Shown here piece after piece: positions 1-12,759 of a DNA stretch of 64,000 nucleotides. The stretch is from the NCBI GenBank assembly GCA_014058105.1, contig JACGCM010002082.1, positions 248,001-312,000 on the forward strand, read 5' to 3'. A program made the position numbers and the translations under genes. Position 1 is the first letter of the stretch. Each line of letters opens with the position of its first letter. Below the pieces are notes generated by a model, which saw only the letters and a program-made list of their open reading frames with translations, did not search any database and had not been told where the DNA came from. This DNA comes from Kingdonia uniflora (taxonomy: Eukaryota > Streptophyta > Magnoliopsida > Ranunculales > Circaeasteraceae).

Positions 1-167
1 GAATATTAATCTGATGCAGCGCCAAATCCTTCCTTAACAACGCTGTTGTGCAACCACCATCGTGTTTCTATCTCCACAACTTTTTATCTCCTTGAGCGAT
101 TATCACTCTCGTCAAATCTCTCACGTGGATCTTTACAATTTTTCCACTCTTTTTTCCCACTATTCTT

Positions 168-425
168 TCATTTTTTTGAAGTTGATAAACGTTTAAATGA
201 GAAAGATGAACTATTATTTATACTTTCTCTCTCTAACTGTTGGTAGTTATTGAACCTCATGCGAGTCACCCTCGATTTTGGAAGTGAGGCATCCCTTCCA
301 TAATTAATGTCAGACGTTTTATACCTTTTTGGTGAAAATGCCTTCCCATCATTACCCTCAGACCTATATTTTAATATATTTTCATCTTTCCTGCCCAAAT
401 CTCTTTTCGACCTTCCTAGACTCAT
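168..425 (-). CDS. small antisense Tat ORF (SPKRY family), copy I, 85 aa
   Basis: This is a minus-strand ORF inside Tat copy I, read from the ATG at 425 to a stop at 168. Its first 39 residues align without gaps to the 58-aa minus-strand ORF at 31723-31899 in Tat copy II. Both begin MSLG and share the spaced motif LKYxxxxNDGKxxSPKRY; I count 17 identical residues of 39. About half of the identical residues use different synonymous codons, which suggests past selection on the protein. An upstream in-frame start would add 16 residues, but I prefer the ATG shared by both copies. The protein is basic, with no membrane segment or known domain. Its function is unknown. Confidence 0.55.
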   Translation of the reverse strand: MSLGRSKRDLGRKDENILKYRSEGNDGKAFSPKRYKTSDINYGRDASLPKSRVTRMRFNNYQQLERESINNSSSFSFKRLSTSKK

Positions 426-992
426 GATTACTTGATACTCACACGCAATCAAATTATCACTACAATTGCACAAGATATAAAATTTAAAGATAATCTTTTT
501 TTTCCATTCTTACTTCTGTTACTTATTGAGATGATGATGTCATTTCCAAAGTTATCATATTTTAAAATTCAATTTTTTTTATTCACAACAGCCCCAAACA
601 TCATTTGCAATAAAACAAGATAGATTCAAGCAAAACATTCTTCCTAAATTCCAATTACTGTTATTCATCCTCATTCATTTCGTTCCCTCACATATAATTA
701 TACATAAAACATCCCAGATATCCTGGGGAGCTACACCTAATCAGTTCGCCCCCATCAATCCTCATATCATCCTGCTCTATCTCTTCCACACCAATTTACC
801 TCACAACCACTTTTCGTGCTTCAGACTCCAAAATTACTTCATGAAATATCTCGGAGTAAAAGTGGCACCCGATCTCAAGTTTGCTCGCCCTCACATCTAA
901 CCCTTCAAACTATATTTCATATTCAAGCAAGTCAGAATCATAATCTAATAACCCAAAAAAAAATTCCACACTTCTGCAATCTTTATTGCCAA

Positions 993-1040
993 TCATCCCT
1001 GAGCAGCATGACGATTTCTCTCAGAATGAGTCCTCACCAT
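993..1040 (-). pseudogene. degenerate MVKTR-type antisense ORF, copy I
   Basis: A minus-strand ATG at 1038-1040 starts a reading frame MVRTHSERNRHAAQG that stops after 15 codons. It corresponds to the 125-codon MVKTR ORF at 32103-32480 of copy II and to the open frame starting at 63729 in copy IV, at the same relative place in the element. A TATA-like run lies on the minus strand about 85 bases upstream of the ATG (around 1122-1136). The rest of the frame is broken. Confidence 0.5.
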
Positions 1041-2581
1041 ATTCTATTTCTTCATCCTCTTTACATTACAGACCCCTCATACTTATGCACTTTTCAAGAT
1101 TGCTTTAAATCCTGCACATTCCGTATATATTATAATCTATTTTTCCATAACTGGAAACCATAAGATCATGATAGCAAGTTATTTGAACTTATCTGTACTC
1201 ATCGACCTCTTTAAATTTGAGTTACACATTTCGACCTACTCATTACAATCACTCCACCTATACAAAATTTCCCCACAAGAACTCCATAAGCTTGAAATTT
1301 TCTATTTTTGCATATTTTATATATGAAAAGATATTCTCCCGCCATGATTCTATAATTTATTCAGTTTAGTACATATTTTCACACATCAACATATTTACAC
1401 AAACTCATTTTTCCCATGTATTCACATCTACTTTCCACAGTTCAACTAAACTAAACTCCATCTTTTAGTTCGACTTCCAATATTAAATTCTCATCTTCTA
1501 AACATACACATATACTTCTTTTTGCTTGATTTCAGTAAAACAACTATTCTATCTATCAACACAGGTTTTGCAAAAACTAACTTTTTCATTAGCTCGAATA
1601 TCAACTACAGAATACTCTACAGATAACTCTACAGGTTACATGACAGTTTTTAGTGATGTTTCACTCCAAGAATCTTCTGAAGCAAAGTTGGAACTGGAAA
1701 TTACTGAGCCTGATCCCTCCTTCATACCATTTATTTCTACAAGAAATTGAGGAAGCAAAGGTGTCAGTGCTAGAACAAACCCTCGATGACTGGACCTTCT
1801 TAATGATCAGAAAAGATGACAGTGTAATTGAAAGACTTCCAATCCCCATCTTCCTCCTCCATCACCATCGCCTCCTCCTCCACAACCCCCACCAACGGAG
1901 AGTTGGTAGAGATTAAAGGGAGTCCTACCTTAGAACCTATTCCTTCGTAGGATACCACCAGTAATGCCTCACATATACGTCAGCCCCTATATCTGTCTCC
2001 TCAATCTTATCCTTCGCAAGGATGCAAAGGTACCTCTGACATTGCTCGTCTGTCAGGACAACGTAATGAAATCTCCACATATGGTAAGGTCATCCTTAGC
2101 TTCACCCATTTCATCTTCTGACATACTGTAATACGTCGATGGTACAGGAATAGGCGTGAGAATTTCCAATGATTGATCCCTAAAATATTACAACATCAAC
2201 CTCTGCATTTCAGCAGACATTCTCTCTTCAAGAACCATTCACCAGGTCTTCACCATTATCACTAAGAGGATACAAAGAATATTACAGCCACAGAGTACTT
2301 TTCCATAATCTCTAATATATGTACTATTTATATTAAACTTGCATTTAATACGCAGGTGCATTTCCAAAGTAGCCATCATTCAAAGCAGAGCCACTCTTGG
2401 AACCCCAAGAGTCAAGTACATCAATCCTTTCCATTTCATAAATACCAGATATATCCCACCATAAATAAATATCGAGTACCTAAGCAGTCAAATCCGTATT
2501 AATACATCATATCTTAACAACTTCCAATACCAACAATCCATAGGTTCTTTCACAACCAAAGCCACTCGTGCCTTCAGTTGT

Positions 2582-2592
2582 GAGGGGGCGAT
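2582..2592 (+). other. polypurine tract of Tat copy I
   Basis: The run GAGGGGGCGAT lies immediately before the LTR. The same sequence precedes the 3' LTR of copy II at 33742-33752. It is the expected primer site for plus-strand DNA synthesis. Confidence 0.7.
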
Positions 2593-3182
2593 TGCAGGAA
2601 CCTATCTCTCGACCTTGTCAAATCTTGAACTACCTCTATATCAGACTCACCCATTTTATACATGACATAAACAGTCAGTATTGCCACCTAGACAATGAAC
2701 TGATAAAGAACGTGGATCGAGCACAACAGAAGAATATGAATAAGTTAAAGACACCTGTCTCCCACAAACTAAATAGTTACACATTCAACTACCACTTACC
2801 TCATTATTTGGAGAACGTGCTTTAGCATGATAATGGGCTACGGGTATGGTCTATATAAAGAAAAAGTTCCAGAGGATATAGGGACCAAGAAAAACTAGCT
2901 TTTCTAGACTCTAACACAGGAATTTCTTGATTCTGAACACCACAAAACTTCTTATTTACAAGATCAAGCATTTATAGCTCGAGAGATCACTTGTAATAAG
3001 ATATCAGCCTCAAGCAATAAAAGTTATTGTTACTAAAACCCTCAACTCAAAGCCGTGGTTGTTTACCTATTCAAAGGTTTTCCACACTAAACCACCTGTA
3101 TCATTTCTTACTTTACATTTTTTTTTTCATAGGTATATTTGGTGTAAGAGATAATTTTGAGCTACAGAATTAAGCCATTACA
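2593..3182 (+). repeat. 3' LTR of Tat copy I (590 bp)
   Basis: The LTR begins TGCAGGAACC directly after the polypurine tract and ends GCCATTACA. It aligns over its length with the LTR at 55715-56284, sharing the blocks around ACTACCTC.ATATCAGACTC and TATTGCCACCTAGAC. The family-wide terminus is TG...CA. The right target-site copy would be GGTTT at 3183-3187; the left flank is outside the window. Confidence 0.75.
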
Positions 3183-5559
3183 GGTTTGATGTCTATCTTT
3201 TTGAACTTTGGTATAAGATGGTGTTATATAAATAATAAGGTGATTATCCACTATCGATTAGGTCATTAATTTAAACAATGATTTCCTAATCTTTGGTTTT
3301 ATTTACAAAAAATCCAGTCGTATATCTGGTGATATATAGTAATTAGTCGATTCGTTTTGTCTTATACATAAAAAATATCTGGAATAGCAATCACCTTGAT
3401 TGCCAAGTATCACCTAAATGTCTTAATTCAATAACAAATTAATGTTATAGACCCCCATAATAATTGCCATAGACTCGTATGCCACTATCTTAAATCTTTG
3501 GTCAACGGTATATATGGTTGCCATACGGATTATCAAGTCTTGACTGCCTATCCTTCTATTTTATATTTCTATTAGGGGAAGTTCTGAGGTCTATGTATAT
3601 TTTTTTTGTAGGCATCTAACCACAAGAGAACAAAAAAGGTGGGAATTTATGGGTTGTTGGCTCCTCTGAAAGCTTTTGGGTAAGAAAGACATGTGAAACT
3701 TTTGTACTTTCATATAGGCATCCTTGCAAACAATCAACATAATAACATGCCCATGATAAACACCCCACAGTATTGATGCAAAACTAATGGAGAATGTAAA
3801 ATGATTGAATATATAAGAAAATTAACCAACTAATGTTTCTTCTTCGTAGATTACTGTCCTTACACCACAAATCAAACTAATTGGTTTCATGTATTTTAAA
3901 TGATTTGTTTTCCTAATCACCTTTCAATCTCTAGTTTTAAATAGGTTTTCTCTTTATTTATTTTGTTGATTTTGACCTCATAAGAAGTTACAATTAAAGA
4001 TCTTTTTTGCAAGTAATTATTTTTTCTGAATTCTAGATTTGCAGAAAATTTGTGATAATAATGTCCTCGACTAATTCAAACAAAGAATGGTGATCATAAT
4101 AATGTCTCCATCCCACTTTTGTAATTAAGTACGTGAGAAAGTATGCATTCTTGATAATGCCTCCTCTAAATCCATTAATTTTTTTCCATCTCTTGACTTC
4201 TCAATGGTGCAGGTTTGCCTTGGACTTTCATCTCGCCTTAAAAGTACAAATATGTAGATGTACAACTAGAAGAACCTCTAAATGCAAAGGTAATATCTTA
4301 TATCTATCTCTTGTAATATTTTTATATATATTTCATTTCTAAAGGCAAGAGCTTTATTGTCATGATATGCAGTACCACTGATAAGAAAGAGATCACAACA
4401 CCATTGATGCTTCGACCTTAGCTAGCTAACTGCCTATCATGTACTCAAGTTTAAACCATTTTTTTTAATCTTAGGAAGTACTAAAAAGCAACACATAGTA
4501 TCAATCATATTTGTATTTTCTTAGTTAATTAGAATTAATTTTGTTTATGGTTTATTTATGATGATGTTTACAGATCCTGAAAAAGCCGTATATGTTATTA
4601 CTGGATTGCCTGCCAAGTAAAATTATTTGCCATAAAATGTGTTCATCTTTCGATTCTTTCAGTTTTTTTTCCTTATTTAAGATCACTTTTCCCATAAGGC
4701 TAATTCTTTCATGTATGCTTAAACAATTATGTCAAAAAGTAGTGGGTAGAGTGGATGCCCAAACTCATTTGCACCACCATGGTTGAGGCATCTTTTGTCT
4801 AAAATGATGATGTTGGTATGTTAGTTAAATTCTTTAAACTGTCAAACTTGAGCTGATGTTTCCCATTTCATAGGCATACCATATGTGATAGTCTATCAAT
4901 ATTTGCATGTATTTAATTTTAGAATCCTGGCAACTATAAAGCTCAAGTGGTACTTGAATTTTTCCAGGTATAAAGAAGAACTCTATGCATCTTGTTGCAA
5001 TTGTTAATGCGTCATTCTTAAACACCACATATTCTGGATTAAGGTAAAAAATTTAGTGAGTAAATTTTGAACTTCACTTAGTTCATGTACATTTGATTTT
5101 CAACTTATCACTAAGACATAAATGAAGTTAACTCATATACAATGAACTTTCCTCCTTTAATACTTAGGTTTTGAAAACTGCCACAATAGGTTTGGATTAT
5201 CATCTGTGTGTATTTTTTGCAAATTCAGATTGTATTTCTTCAAGTTCATATGGGGATTGTGAAAGTTAAGACAATATTTTTGGGAGTTCAGGCCGCTCGT
5301 TGTATGCTAAGATTTGCCGCATTATAGAGTTGAGACTACAATGGAGGAACTGGCAAATGGAGTAAACCAACTATAGAAAAATAGTAGCTTCGAAAGGTAT
5401 TTTCTAATTAAACTTGGAGGAATTATTGTTTGAGATATATATTTGGAGATTATCTTGTATGTATTTTGATCGGATTGATAATAAAATAAATTTTAATTTT
5501 AATGTGTATGAAGTCTTTATTTTATTGTATTGTGTTGCACTTCTTTTTTTGAGTTTGTG
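3183..5559 (+). other. no intact gene; exon-like islands, possibly captured gene fragments
   Basis: I see no long ORF here. Several short stretches look like plant exons with splice sites in one direction. They are 4211-4288 (after TGCAG, before GTAATA), about 4574-4616 (after TTACAG), 4969-5044 (after TTCCAG, before GTAAAA) and from about 5230 (after TTCAG). I could not assign them to any protein family. Because a CACTA-type terminus follows at 5919, they may be gene fragments inside a CACTA element whose left end lies outside the window. This is inference only. Confidence 0.3.
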
Positions 5560-5919
5560 ACAAAAATTACATTTGCGACTGTCGCAAATGAAGGGTAAAA
5601 GTTGAATATGACGAACTGATTCTTGCGTATATGGATTCTATTCATTGTCGCAAAATAGACAACATAAATTCACAACTGACCATTACTGTTGAATTCTGTT
5701 TTATCCAAAAAAATAAAAAATTATGATGGTTATAAACTGACGCACATTAATGACCAACATGGACCATCGCAAATTTTGTGCCTTGGGACGGATTTTTTTA
5801 TGTTTAAAAAATAAACGTCCGTTAGCTTTTTACGAATATTGGGACAGTAAAAACTGTCATAAATGGCTAAAGACGATGGTTTTGGACAGTCGTAAAATTG
5901 ACTTATTTGTATAGTGAAA
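5560..5919 (+). mobile_element. right terminus of a CACTA-like element
   Basis: The segment ends in TTTGTATAGTG, the inverted form of a CACTA terminus. Inside it short motifs recur (CATTTGCGACTGTCGCAAATG near 5570, and GACAGTCGTAAA and GACGATGG near the end), as in CACTA subterminal regions. No matching CACTA start was found between 3183 and here. The left end is probably beyond the window, with Tat copy I inserted between. Confidence 0.5.
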
Positions 5920-7249
5920 GTGCTATCCGAATGCTCTTCAAATTGATTCAAAATATTAGAGCTCCTCGTATGGTCTCGGGATGATATATCTCCGGCAAGA
6001 AAAATTTGAGTTTCCTAAGCTTCATTTTCTAAACGCTTTCAAAATAAATCCACACTCTTTTGTTAATATCTACTATCTTGGAATTGCTTTACATTCATTA
6101 GAGATTTGGACCCTTGATAACTTTATTTGTACGTCAGAAAGTAATATTCCATTGTCTTATCTTGTTTATAATTACATGGTTGCTTTATTGGCTATAAATG
6201 TTCTAAGTCCACATTTGGTGATTATAGTTCTTTCTTTGCGAACCATTGGGCTCTTGAGACACCTCAAGTTTGATCATGAGATACTGTTATAGTTCCTTAA
6301 GCCCACAATGCTCAAGGAACTACAATTTAGGTATTCGCTTCTCTTTATATTTCAAAAGGGATGTGTAATGTTTTGTATTTTTTTACATCACAATGCATTT
6401 ATGATCACCTGTGTCAATGTATTTGTTTCATATTTTGTATGTATTTTTTTGGTTCCATACTAGCCCTGTCTCTCAATCTATCTTATTTTTCTTTCATGTT
6501 ATTGTTGTACTACTATGATGCAACATATGCCAGGTCTCAACCCATTGAGGCAACTTCTTAGACCACTCAAGTATTCAAGCCCTAACTCCACTATCTCTCT
6601 TTACAAATTTATCAAAGTATTCAAACCCTAACTCCATTATGACTCTTTACAAAATCCAACTTACTCCCCCTACGCCCAACCAACTAATCCCTAATATGAA
6701 CGTGCATGCAAAACACTAGAAGAACCCTTATTATATCTTATCGAAATCAGTCCTAGGGCTGCCTTTATAAAAGAAAATTGCATTGAGTTAATTATTGATT
6801 ATATTTTCTAATAATGTTGAAAATCTAGTGCCTTCTCTAGACCACCTTTCTTTAAGTGATTGATCTATTGGGGTTTCCATCCATAATGCCTCTCAAATAT
6901 ATTAGAGCAATAAAGTAATGAGCTACAATGTGTGCAAATACTGGTACAAGTTAATGTATGTCATTTGCATTGGCATATTTGTTCTAAGGTTTGATATGTA
7001 TTATATATATTGTTCACAATCTACGATATTTTTTTAAGCTTTTCTATTTCGTTAACATTAATAATCCGCATTACTATCAGATTCCATTTGTCTCTTAGAC
7101 ACGTCTATACTTTTTCTAAGTACTTTATCTCTTCTCATTCAGATCGGAGCATATACAAAATCAATTCTAAGGATAACTTTAGAATAAGTAGATTTTGTTA
7201 ATTACTGCTTCTATACACAATTAATGCCTAATTAATTACTGAGCATAAC
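5920..7249. other. no recognisable gene
   Basis: An open frame at 5981-6292 (103 codons) is not recognised and has neither introns nor domain motifs. A perfect 9-bp inverted repeat (TAGTTCCTT / AAGGAACTA) lies at about 6290-6322. A short direct duplication (about 47 bp) occurs around 6567-6655. Nothing else stands out. Confidence 0.4.
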
Positions 7250-7881
7250 GGTCTAGCATGCACGTTAGCGCGTGCGTAAGTGCTTGAAATATATAATCAA
7301 GTGGTTTTCCCTCATTTGTGCTTCCCCTACGTCTTGAAATTTTCATGAAATCATTGAGGTAGATGTCATACTTCCTACATATCTATATAATTACTTTTCC
7401 CATTCTTAAATTCCATCATATGACCGCAAGACCCAATGACGTACTTTCTCGTACTTGAGTGTTTCGAGATGTATGACATGGCCTTTGTTAAGAGGTTGTT
7501 CCCTATTTGCATCATTATCCATGAATGCTAGTTGCCCTTGTTTATGGGTCCCTTTTCTATCATTAGGTATGTACTCCATGCAGTACTATATCACCTCATC
7601 CGAAACATAGCGGTTAGCAATAGACCATTCTACGTGCTTTAGATTCTTAACATGATCTTTGTATGTTCTCATTTTCCTGATGCATGTAATAAATTATATA
7701 TCATTTGAAGAAAATGTACGTTAAAAATTAAATAGTCTTGAAGCTACTTATAATAAACCTCTTGAAGCCATACATCCATCTAAACCTAACCGGTCCTCAT
7801 CTCAATGCCTCATCCCCTAAGTGCACAACAAGGTGAACCATGGAAATAAAAAATGGTGGAAGGAAGTACTTCTCAAAAATA
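7250..7881 (-). pseudogene. CACTA transposase region, C-terminal part (DUF4218-like), decayed
   Basis: Minus-strand translation of 7796-7876 gives a stretch like EKYFPPPFFxSMVHLVVHL, the highly conserved core of the DUF4218 domain that follows TNP2 in CACTA transposases. Downstream frames to about 7250 have the composition of the transposase tail but carry several stops. It continues the gene whose earlier parts lie at 9312-9601 and 15102-17111; a hAT-like element separates it from the next part. It would bind or cut CACTA ends if intact, but it is clearly dead. Confidence 0.7.
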
Positions 7882-7889
7882 CATATAGC

Positions 7890-9303
7890 CCAGGGAGGCC
7901 CTATAGTTTTTGAGGCCCTAGGCAAAACTCAAAAAATACTCCCCCCCCCCCCCCCCCCCCACCCACACACACACAAAATTTGTCAACCCTCGAATAAATT
8001 TGTTTAGACATATAATTTAATTAATTTATGCTATATAGTAAAGCATATCACATTAATACATTATGATAAAACAATTTTGAACAATATGAGATTAATCTAT
8101 GAAAGCAAAGAAAGGACAACAAACCTATAACTTCTACCAAAATTTCGGCAGAATCTCTCCTATTAAATGGACATTTAACAATTTATAAACTTGCTTAATC
8201 ATGTAAAAAATAACTTATAAATCTATAACGAATTCCAAACTGCAAGTAAAACCTACACATAATCAACTATATAACAATACAAGATCACCAGAAAAGCTTG
8301 CATACATATACATATGTAACTTCACAAATATATATGCACAAACTATAATTATAAGCACATTATTAAAACTAAAGAAAAATATGATGTTCTTTTCATTCAT
8401 ATTTAGAGAAATCTAACTTCCAAAAGTGGCAAATAAATATGAGATTGCGCTAATACATTAATTTTCATCTTTTTTTGTTGTTTTGAACTTCCAAAAGGAT
8501 GTCTACTCTTAAGTAATATTATAAATACTAACAATTCAGAGAGATAGAGACTAGGTTTAGCTTACTAACCTTGAATTTAACATAGGTTTACTCGATGTTT
8601 ACGCCTTTTTTGTACAACACAAATTCTACACACATAAATTCAATACAAGATCAATGTTTTGTCTCGATTAGGGAAACCCCAAATCTTCAACAACTCCAGT
8701 GTTTGATTATTTAATAAAACATATCTTTTGAACTTTGAAGAAAACCCCCAATTCTACCACTACCAAAATAACCCAATTTCAAAGCTCTTGCACATTTATA
8801 ATGTAAAATAAAAGAGATTAAACAACAAGATCAAGATGGAAAATTAGTTACTTTATTTAGATCAAGTACCAGTTCGTAAAAAGAATCATAACTCGAGACA
8901 ATCCCAATTTCTTAGTTTTCATAAATTAAAAATTTACAATTAGGGAGTTGAAGAGCTTGAAACCAAAGGAAAACAATCAAAACACATTAAAGATTTTAAG
9001 GGGAAGAAAATTTCCTTATTTGGTCTCTGATTGAGATTGATTATGTTGAGAGATAAAAAGAGAGAGGTTACCAATATATCATCATTCTTGAGTGAGAGAG
9101 AGAGTCCAGGTCGAAAATGAAATCTCTCTTTGGCCTTTAGGTTGGTTTTAGTGTTACACATGAGGCCCAAATAACTAAAGTGATGGGGTATTTTGGAGGC
9201 CCAAAACATATGAAGGTTAAAATATTAGGAGGCCCCTATTTTTCATCTAAAATTGAAGGCCCTAGATAGTCATCTCATAGGTCAATACCCAGGGTTGGGC
9301 CTG
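7890..9303. mobile_element. non-autonomous hAT-like element, 1.4 kb
   Basis: The element interrupts the CACTA transposase gene. It begins CAGGGAGGCCC (with one extra C) and ends GGGTTGGGCCTG, an imperfect inverted repeat of CAGG...CCCT type as in hAT elements. The flanks are CATATAGC (7882-7889) and CTTATAGC (9304-9311), an 8-bp target duplication with one mismatch. Subterminal GAGGCCCTAGGCAAAACT is typical of a plant hAT group. It contains a run of 20 C (7941-7960) followed by a CA repeat. The 89-codon minus-strand frame at 8940-9209 is not recognised. No transposase is present. Confidence 0.65.
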
Positions 9304-9311
9304 CTTATAGC

Positions 9312-9601
9312 TTCAATAACTCATTTAATCATGACTTGTAGTTCTTCTCGATGAATAACCTTGGAGCATAACACATTGAAGAATGAGGATATCGTTCAAA
9401 AAGTGACAAGTAATGGTTTCTACTTTTTGAAAGCATATAGTAAGACTACTGGTAAGAGTTGTTAAGCCATGACATGATAATCATGCGACTTAAAGTCCTT
9501 TAGTAGACGTCACTTCATGTATGCATTATGTCTTCAATTAGAACTATACCCAATAGGGACCTTTAACGAATGTAAGGCACGACAAAAAATGTCCTTCTCT
9601 G
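9312..9601 (-). pseudogene. TNP2 transposase middle fragment
   Basis: Between the hAT-like and CACTA insertions, the minus strand encodes fragments such as GHFLSCL, KGPYWV and a SHDYHVM-like stretch in different frames. These fit TNP2 between the IRKELH-like block and the DUF4218 domain. The reading frame is shifted and interrupted. The segment is continuous with 15102 onward once the CACTA insertion and its CTG duplication are removed. Confidence 0.55.
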
Positions 9602-9859
9602 CACTATAACAAAAACTACCTTTAGGGAGAGCTAAAAAGTGTTCCAAAAAGCTATTATTCCGTCCCTACAACTATTAGAGACAGTTTTAGGGATGGTAAA
9701 ACTTAGTCCTTTTAGGGTAGCGTCCCAAATACATTAGGGATGGACACATCCGTTTCAAATACTATTAAGTACGGCTTTAGAGACAAAAAAAATTCATCTC
9801 TAAAAGTCTTTGGTTTTTTCAATTCCTTTTGGGACGGAATAAAACCGTTCCTAATACAT

Positions 9860-10055
9860 AATATTTGAGACAAATTTGTTTGCCTCTAAAAGTATGGCGC
9901 CAAATTTTCCCACTGACGCTAATATTAGTAGAGACAGAATATTCTATTTCTAATAGACAATATTTGAGACGTATTTATCGTCTCAAAAAGTATGGCGCCA
10001 AATTTTTCTGGCTTGCACCAATATTAGTAGAGATGGAAGAAACCGTCCATGAAGA
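9860..10055. repeat. tandem duplication in the CACTA subterminal region
   Basis: Two adjacent copies of about 95 bp share the order ATATTTGAGAC, CTC.AAAAGTATGGCGCCAAATTTT and AATATTAGTAGAGA (about 9863-9945 and 9958-10035). They duplicate subterminal motifs of the CACTA element. Confidence 0.7.
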
Positions 10056-11895
10056 AGGTAAAACTAAATATAACATTTTTTCAATTTGAATTACACCCCT
10101 ATAGGACTATACAAAACATTCATCAACCACAAGTTAATTTGAAAGAGAGAAAACAATTATATATTGCATCATAACATGAAAATGTCATAACATTTTATAT
10201 TCATATAGATCAAAATTAGTGATTTCAAACATTTATTTACAAGTTTCATGAATCACAAATTCCACCTAAATAAATAAGGTCACAATCTGCGTGATACATT
10301 GAAAATTAGTGATCAATCCATAAATGCATCTGGAGTATTCAAATTAATGATCCAACCACTTACGCACTCAACATGGAACCATCAACACTTGAACAACATA
10401 GTTATCTAGAATTTACTTGGGAATAAAAAAGAAAAAAAAAGTCAACAACATTTAAATATAATTGTTGATCAAAAGATACAATCAAGTACATATTATGAAA
10501 GTAAAAATATAGCAAATTCAAATGACTCATCTCATCTATATTAGAATAATGGACGGAAGTAAATCAAATAGAAGAAATCCTACCAAAAATTCAGCAGCAC
10601 TTCTGCTGTAAATTGAATTTTTCTATTTTGTATATGTCAGAAAACATATACAATTTATAAATACTCAAGTGGATAACATAATCTTTCAGTTTGAGAGCTT
10701 TTAGGTCCAGTATACACACAGCACGCTCCCAATTCCTAAGATTTCGAAATCCACATAAATCATACAACAATTGTATATCACATTAATGTCATATCAACCA
10801 TGAGGCATGATAGTATATATAACTCTCAACAATAAAATTTAAGCCTTGAATAAAGTATAGTTTCATAGCATGAGTATAAATTTCTAGAAGTTGTGATAAT
10901 ATACCCACCAAATACTACTCGGTACATAGTATAGTGAAATGCAAAATACTCGTAAATATTTACCAAGAATGAACATACCTGAAAGGACTAGGAGATTCTT
11001 GGAACTAGCATTTTGTCCAAAAAAATATGACAGCGAATCTATGAAAGTGAATTTACGGAAACAAAAGAAAGATCTATCAAAAGGAATAAATGAAAATTTA
11101 GAAGATAATAATATGACCTATGTGCAATGGACAAAAGAGTAGAAAATGCCACTATATCATGTTGGTCTACAAATATTATATGTTGGCTAAGCCAATTTTA
11201 GCTTATAATTAAATACTTACAAGAATCTTAATAAGAATTACTTGTAGAATATGAGTCGTGAGGGCTTATGATGACCATTTACCTTGTAAAATCCCTTCAA
11301 ATATTGCCTGATAACCAAGAAAAACATTCAAGATGACAAGATTATTGAGATAAATTAAATGAGTATCAAATTATCTTAAGTGTTATCTGATAACCAATAT
11401 AAATTAGAATAAAATGCCATTAGAATCGTACTTTCCCTAAAAATCCAAACTAACAAGTACTTGTAACACCTCTTATGGATGCTTATTACTAGAAGATCCA
11501 AACTGTGAATATTATATTACTTAAAAATTTAGAGGAAACCAACTATTAAAGTTTTTTTTAAAAGCATGGAAAATATACTTAACTATTTCACAAGCATGGC
11601 AAATATACCTAGCTATTTCACAAACATGGTAAAAAAATCCTATTAATTATATCCATCCCTAACTATTTCATAACCAAGGCAAATATACCTACTAATGCCC
11701 CAACCCCAGGATTCCCAAGATAAATAAAGAGGAAACAATGTGAAGCACAAATAGTAATAAAATATATTTTATAATAGTAAGAAAGTACTTTCGAGATTGA
11801 AGTATTAAAAACACATAAGAGTATTATATGTCTTCTCTTTAGTCTACTAAAAAAATTAGGTATGAAGATACTAAATGTGGTTGCTTAGTGCTCTC

Positions 11896-12580
11896 TGTTA
11901 GGTTACGGCTCAATAACAGAAGAAGTCCTTCGAACGAAAAAACTTGCTTTGAAGTCATTCGAACGAGTTTGAAAGTCGCTCGAGCAAAAACTGCGTAGGC
12001 TATTTTGTAAGTTCATTTTGAAGGGGATGTATTCCAAGGCGATGGTTTGCCTCGTGATGTGTACTTTACTGATAACCTAATAGAGAGTTTATGAAATCTA
12101 GGGCTACTATACACTGAGTTAAAAAGAGTTGCAAGGAAGAAGATGAAGGGTGTTCTCTTGGGATTTGATGGTAAAAGAGAAAGTACCTCTTGGTTGCTAA
12201 GATGAGAAATTAATGAAGAAAGAAGATTAAAGGGTTTCAAGAAGAAGGTATGCAACATGGTCTTTGTTGAGGTAACCTTTAGATTCTTGATGGATCTCTT
12301 GTTTTCTTCTTCTCTTTTAAATCTATGTGAGGGTATTATGAGATTAGAGAATTCCATGTTTTTTGGAATCTCTTGAGGGCTTGTAATTGAACTTGGATAC
12401 ATAGTAGATTTCTAACTTAGTGGTGGGGAGTAGCCTTAAGGTGAACCTCCAGTAAATATTATGTTTTTTGTGCATGTAAATTGTGTTTCTAATATCTTGG
12501 TTGATTATTTGTATGCCATGAGGATAACGGATAAAGCCAAATTGTGCACGGGGGATGTATTCAGCACGTTCACCCCAACA
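11896..12580 (+). repeat. solo LTR of a Ty1/copia element (685 bp, TSD CTCTC)
   Basis: It begins TGTTAGGTTACGGCTCAA and ends CACCCCAACA. It is flanked by perfect CTCTC direct repeats (11891-11895 and 12581-12585). Its 5' third matches the copia LTRs at 51052 and 53521, including the TTCGAACGA repeats and the GATGGTTT.CCTCGTGATG block. With no internal region between the two target copies, it is a solo LTR left by recombination between LTRs. Confidence 0.85.
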
Positions 12581-12759
12581 CTCTCTATATGCAATTGTCT
12601 TTGGACTGACAGAGACAAAATCATAAATGCTTATACTAAAATATCTTTTAATGCAATGAAATACTAGGTTCCCAAAGATGTATTAAATACTGCCTAGCCC
12701 GCAAAGAACAACATTTACAATAGCATTGATGATCTCCAAATCATTAAGGACCTGAGAGT

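Larger units (their letters stand above)
1..2592 (+). mobile_element. Tat-type Ty3/gypsy element, copy I: 3' internal region, left part outside window
   Basis: This stretch runs directly into a polypurine tract and an LTR, and it matches the 3' internal region of the complete Tat element further right (about 31450-33752). The shared landmarks, in the same order, are the small antisense ORF around 168-425, the antisense ORF start at 1038-1040, and a block at 1831-1935 that resembles 33040-33185. It holds no gag or pol. The element's sense strand is plus and its accessory ORFs lie on the minus strand. The rest of the element is left of the window. Confidence 0.8.

Noticed and set aside
5981..6561. 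Two plus-strand frames (103 and 66 codons) as genes
   Set aside because: They have AT-rich hydrophobic composition, no start context, splice pattern or recognised domain.
8940..9209. 89-codon minus frame in the hAT-like element as a transposase remnant
   Set aside because: It contains no hAT dimerisation or zinc-finger motif.
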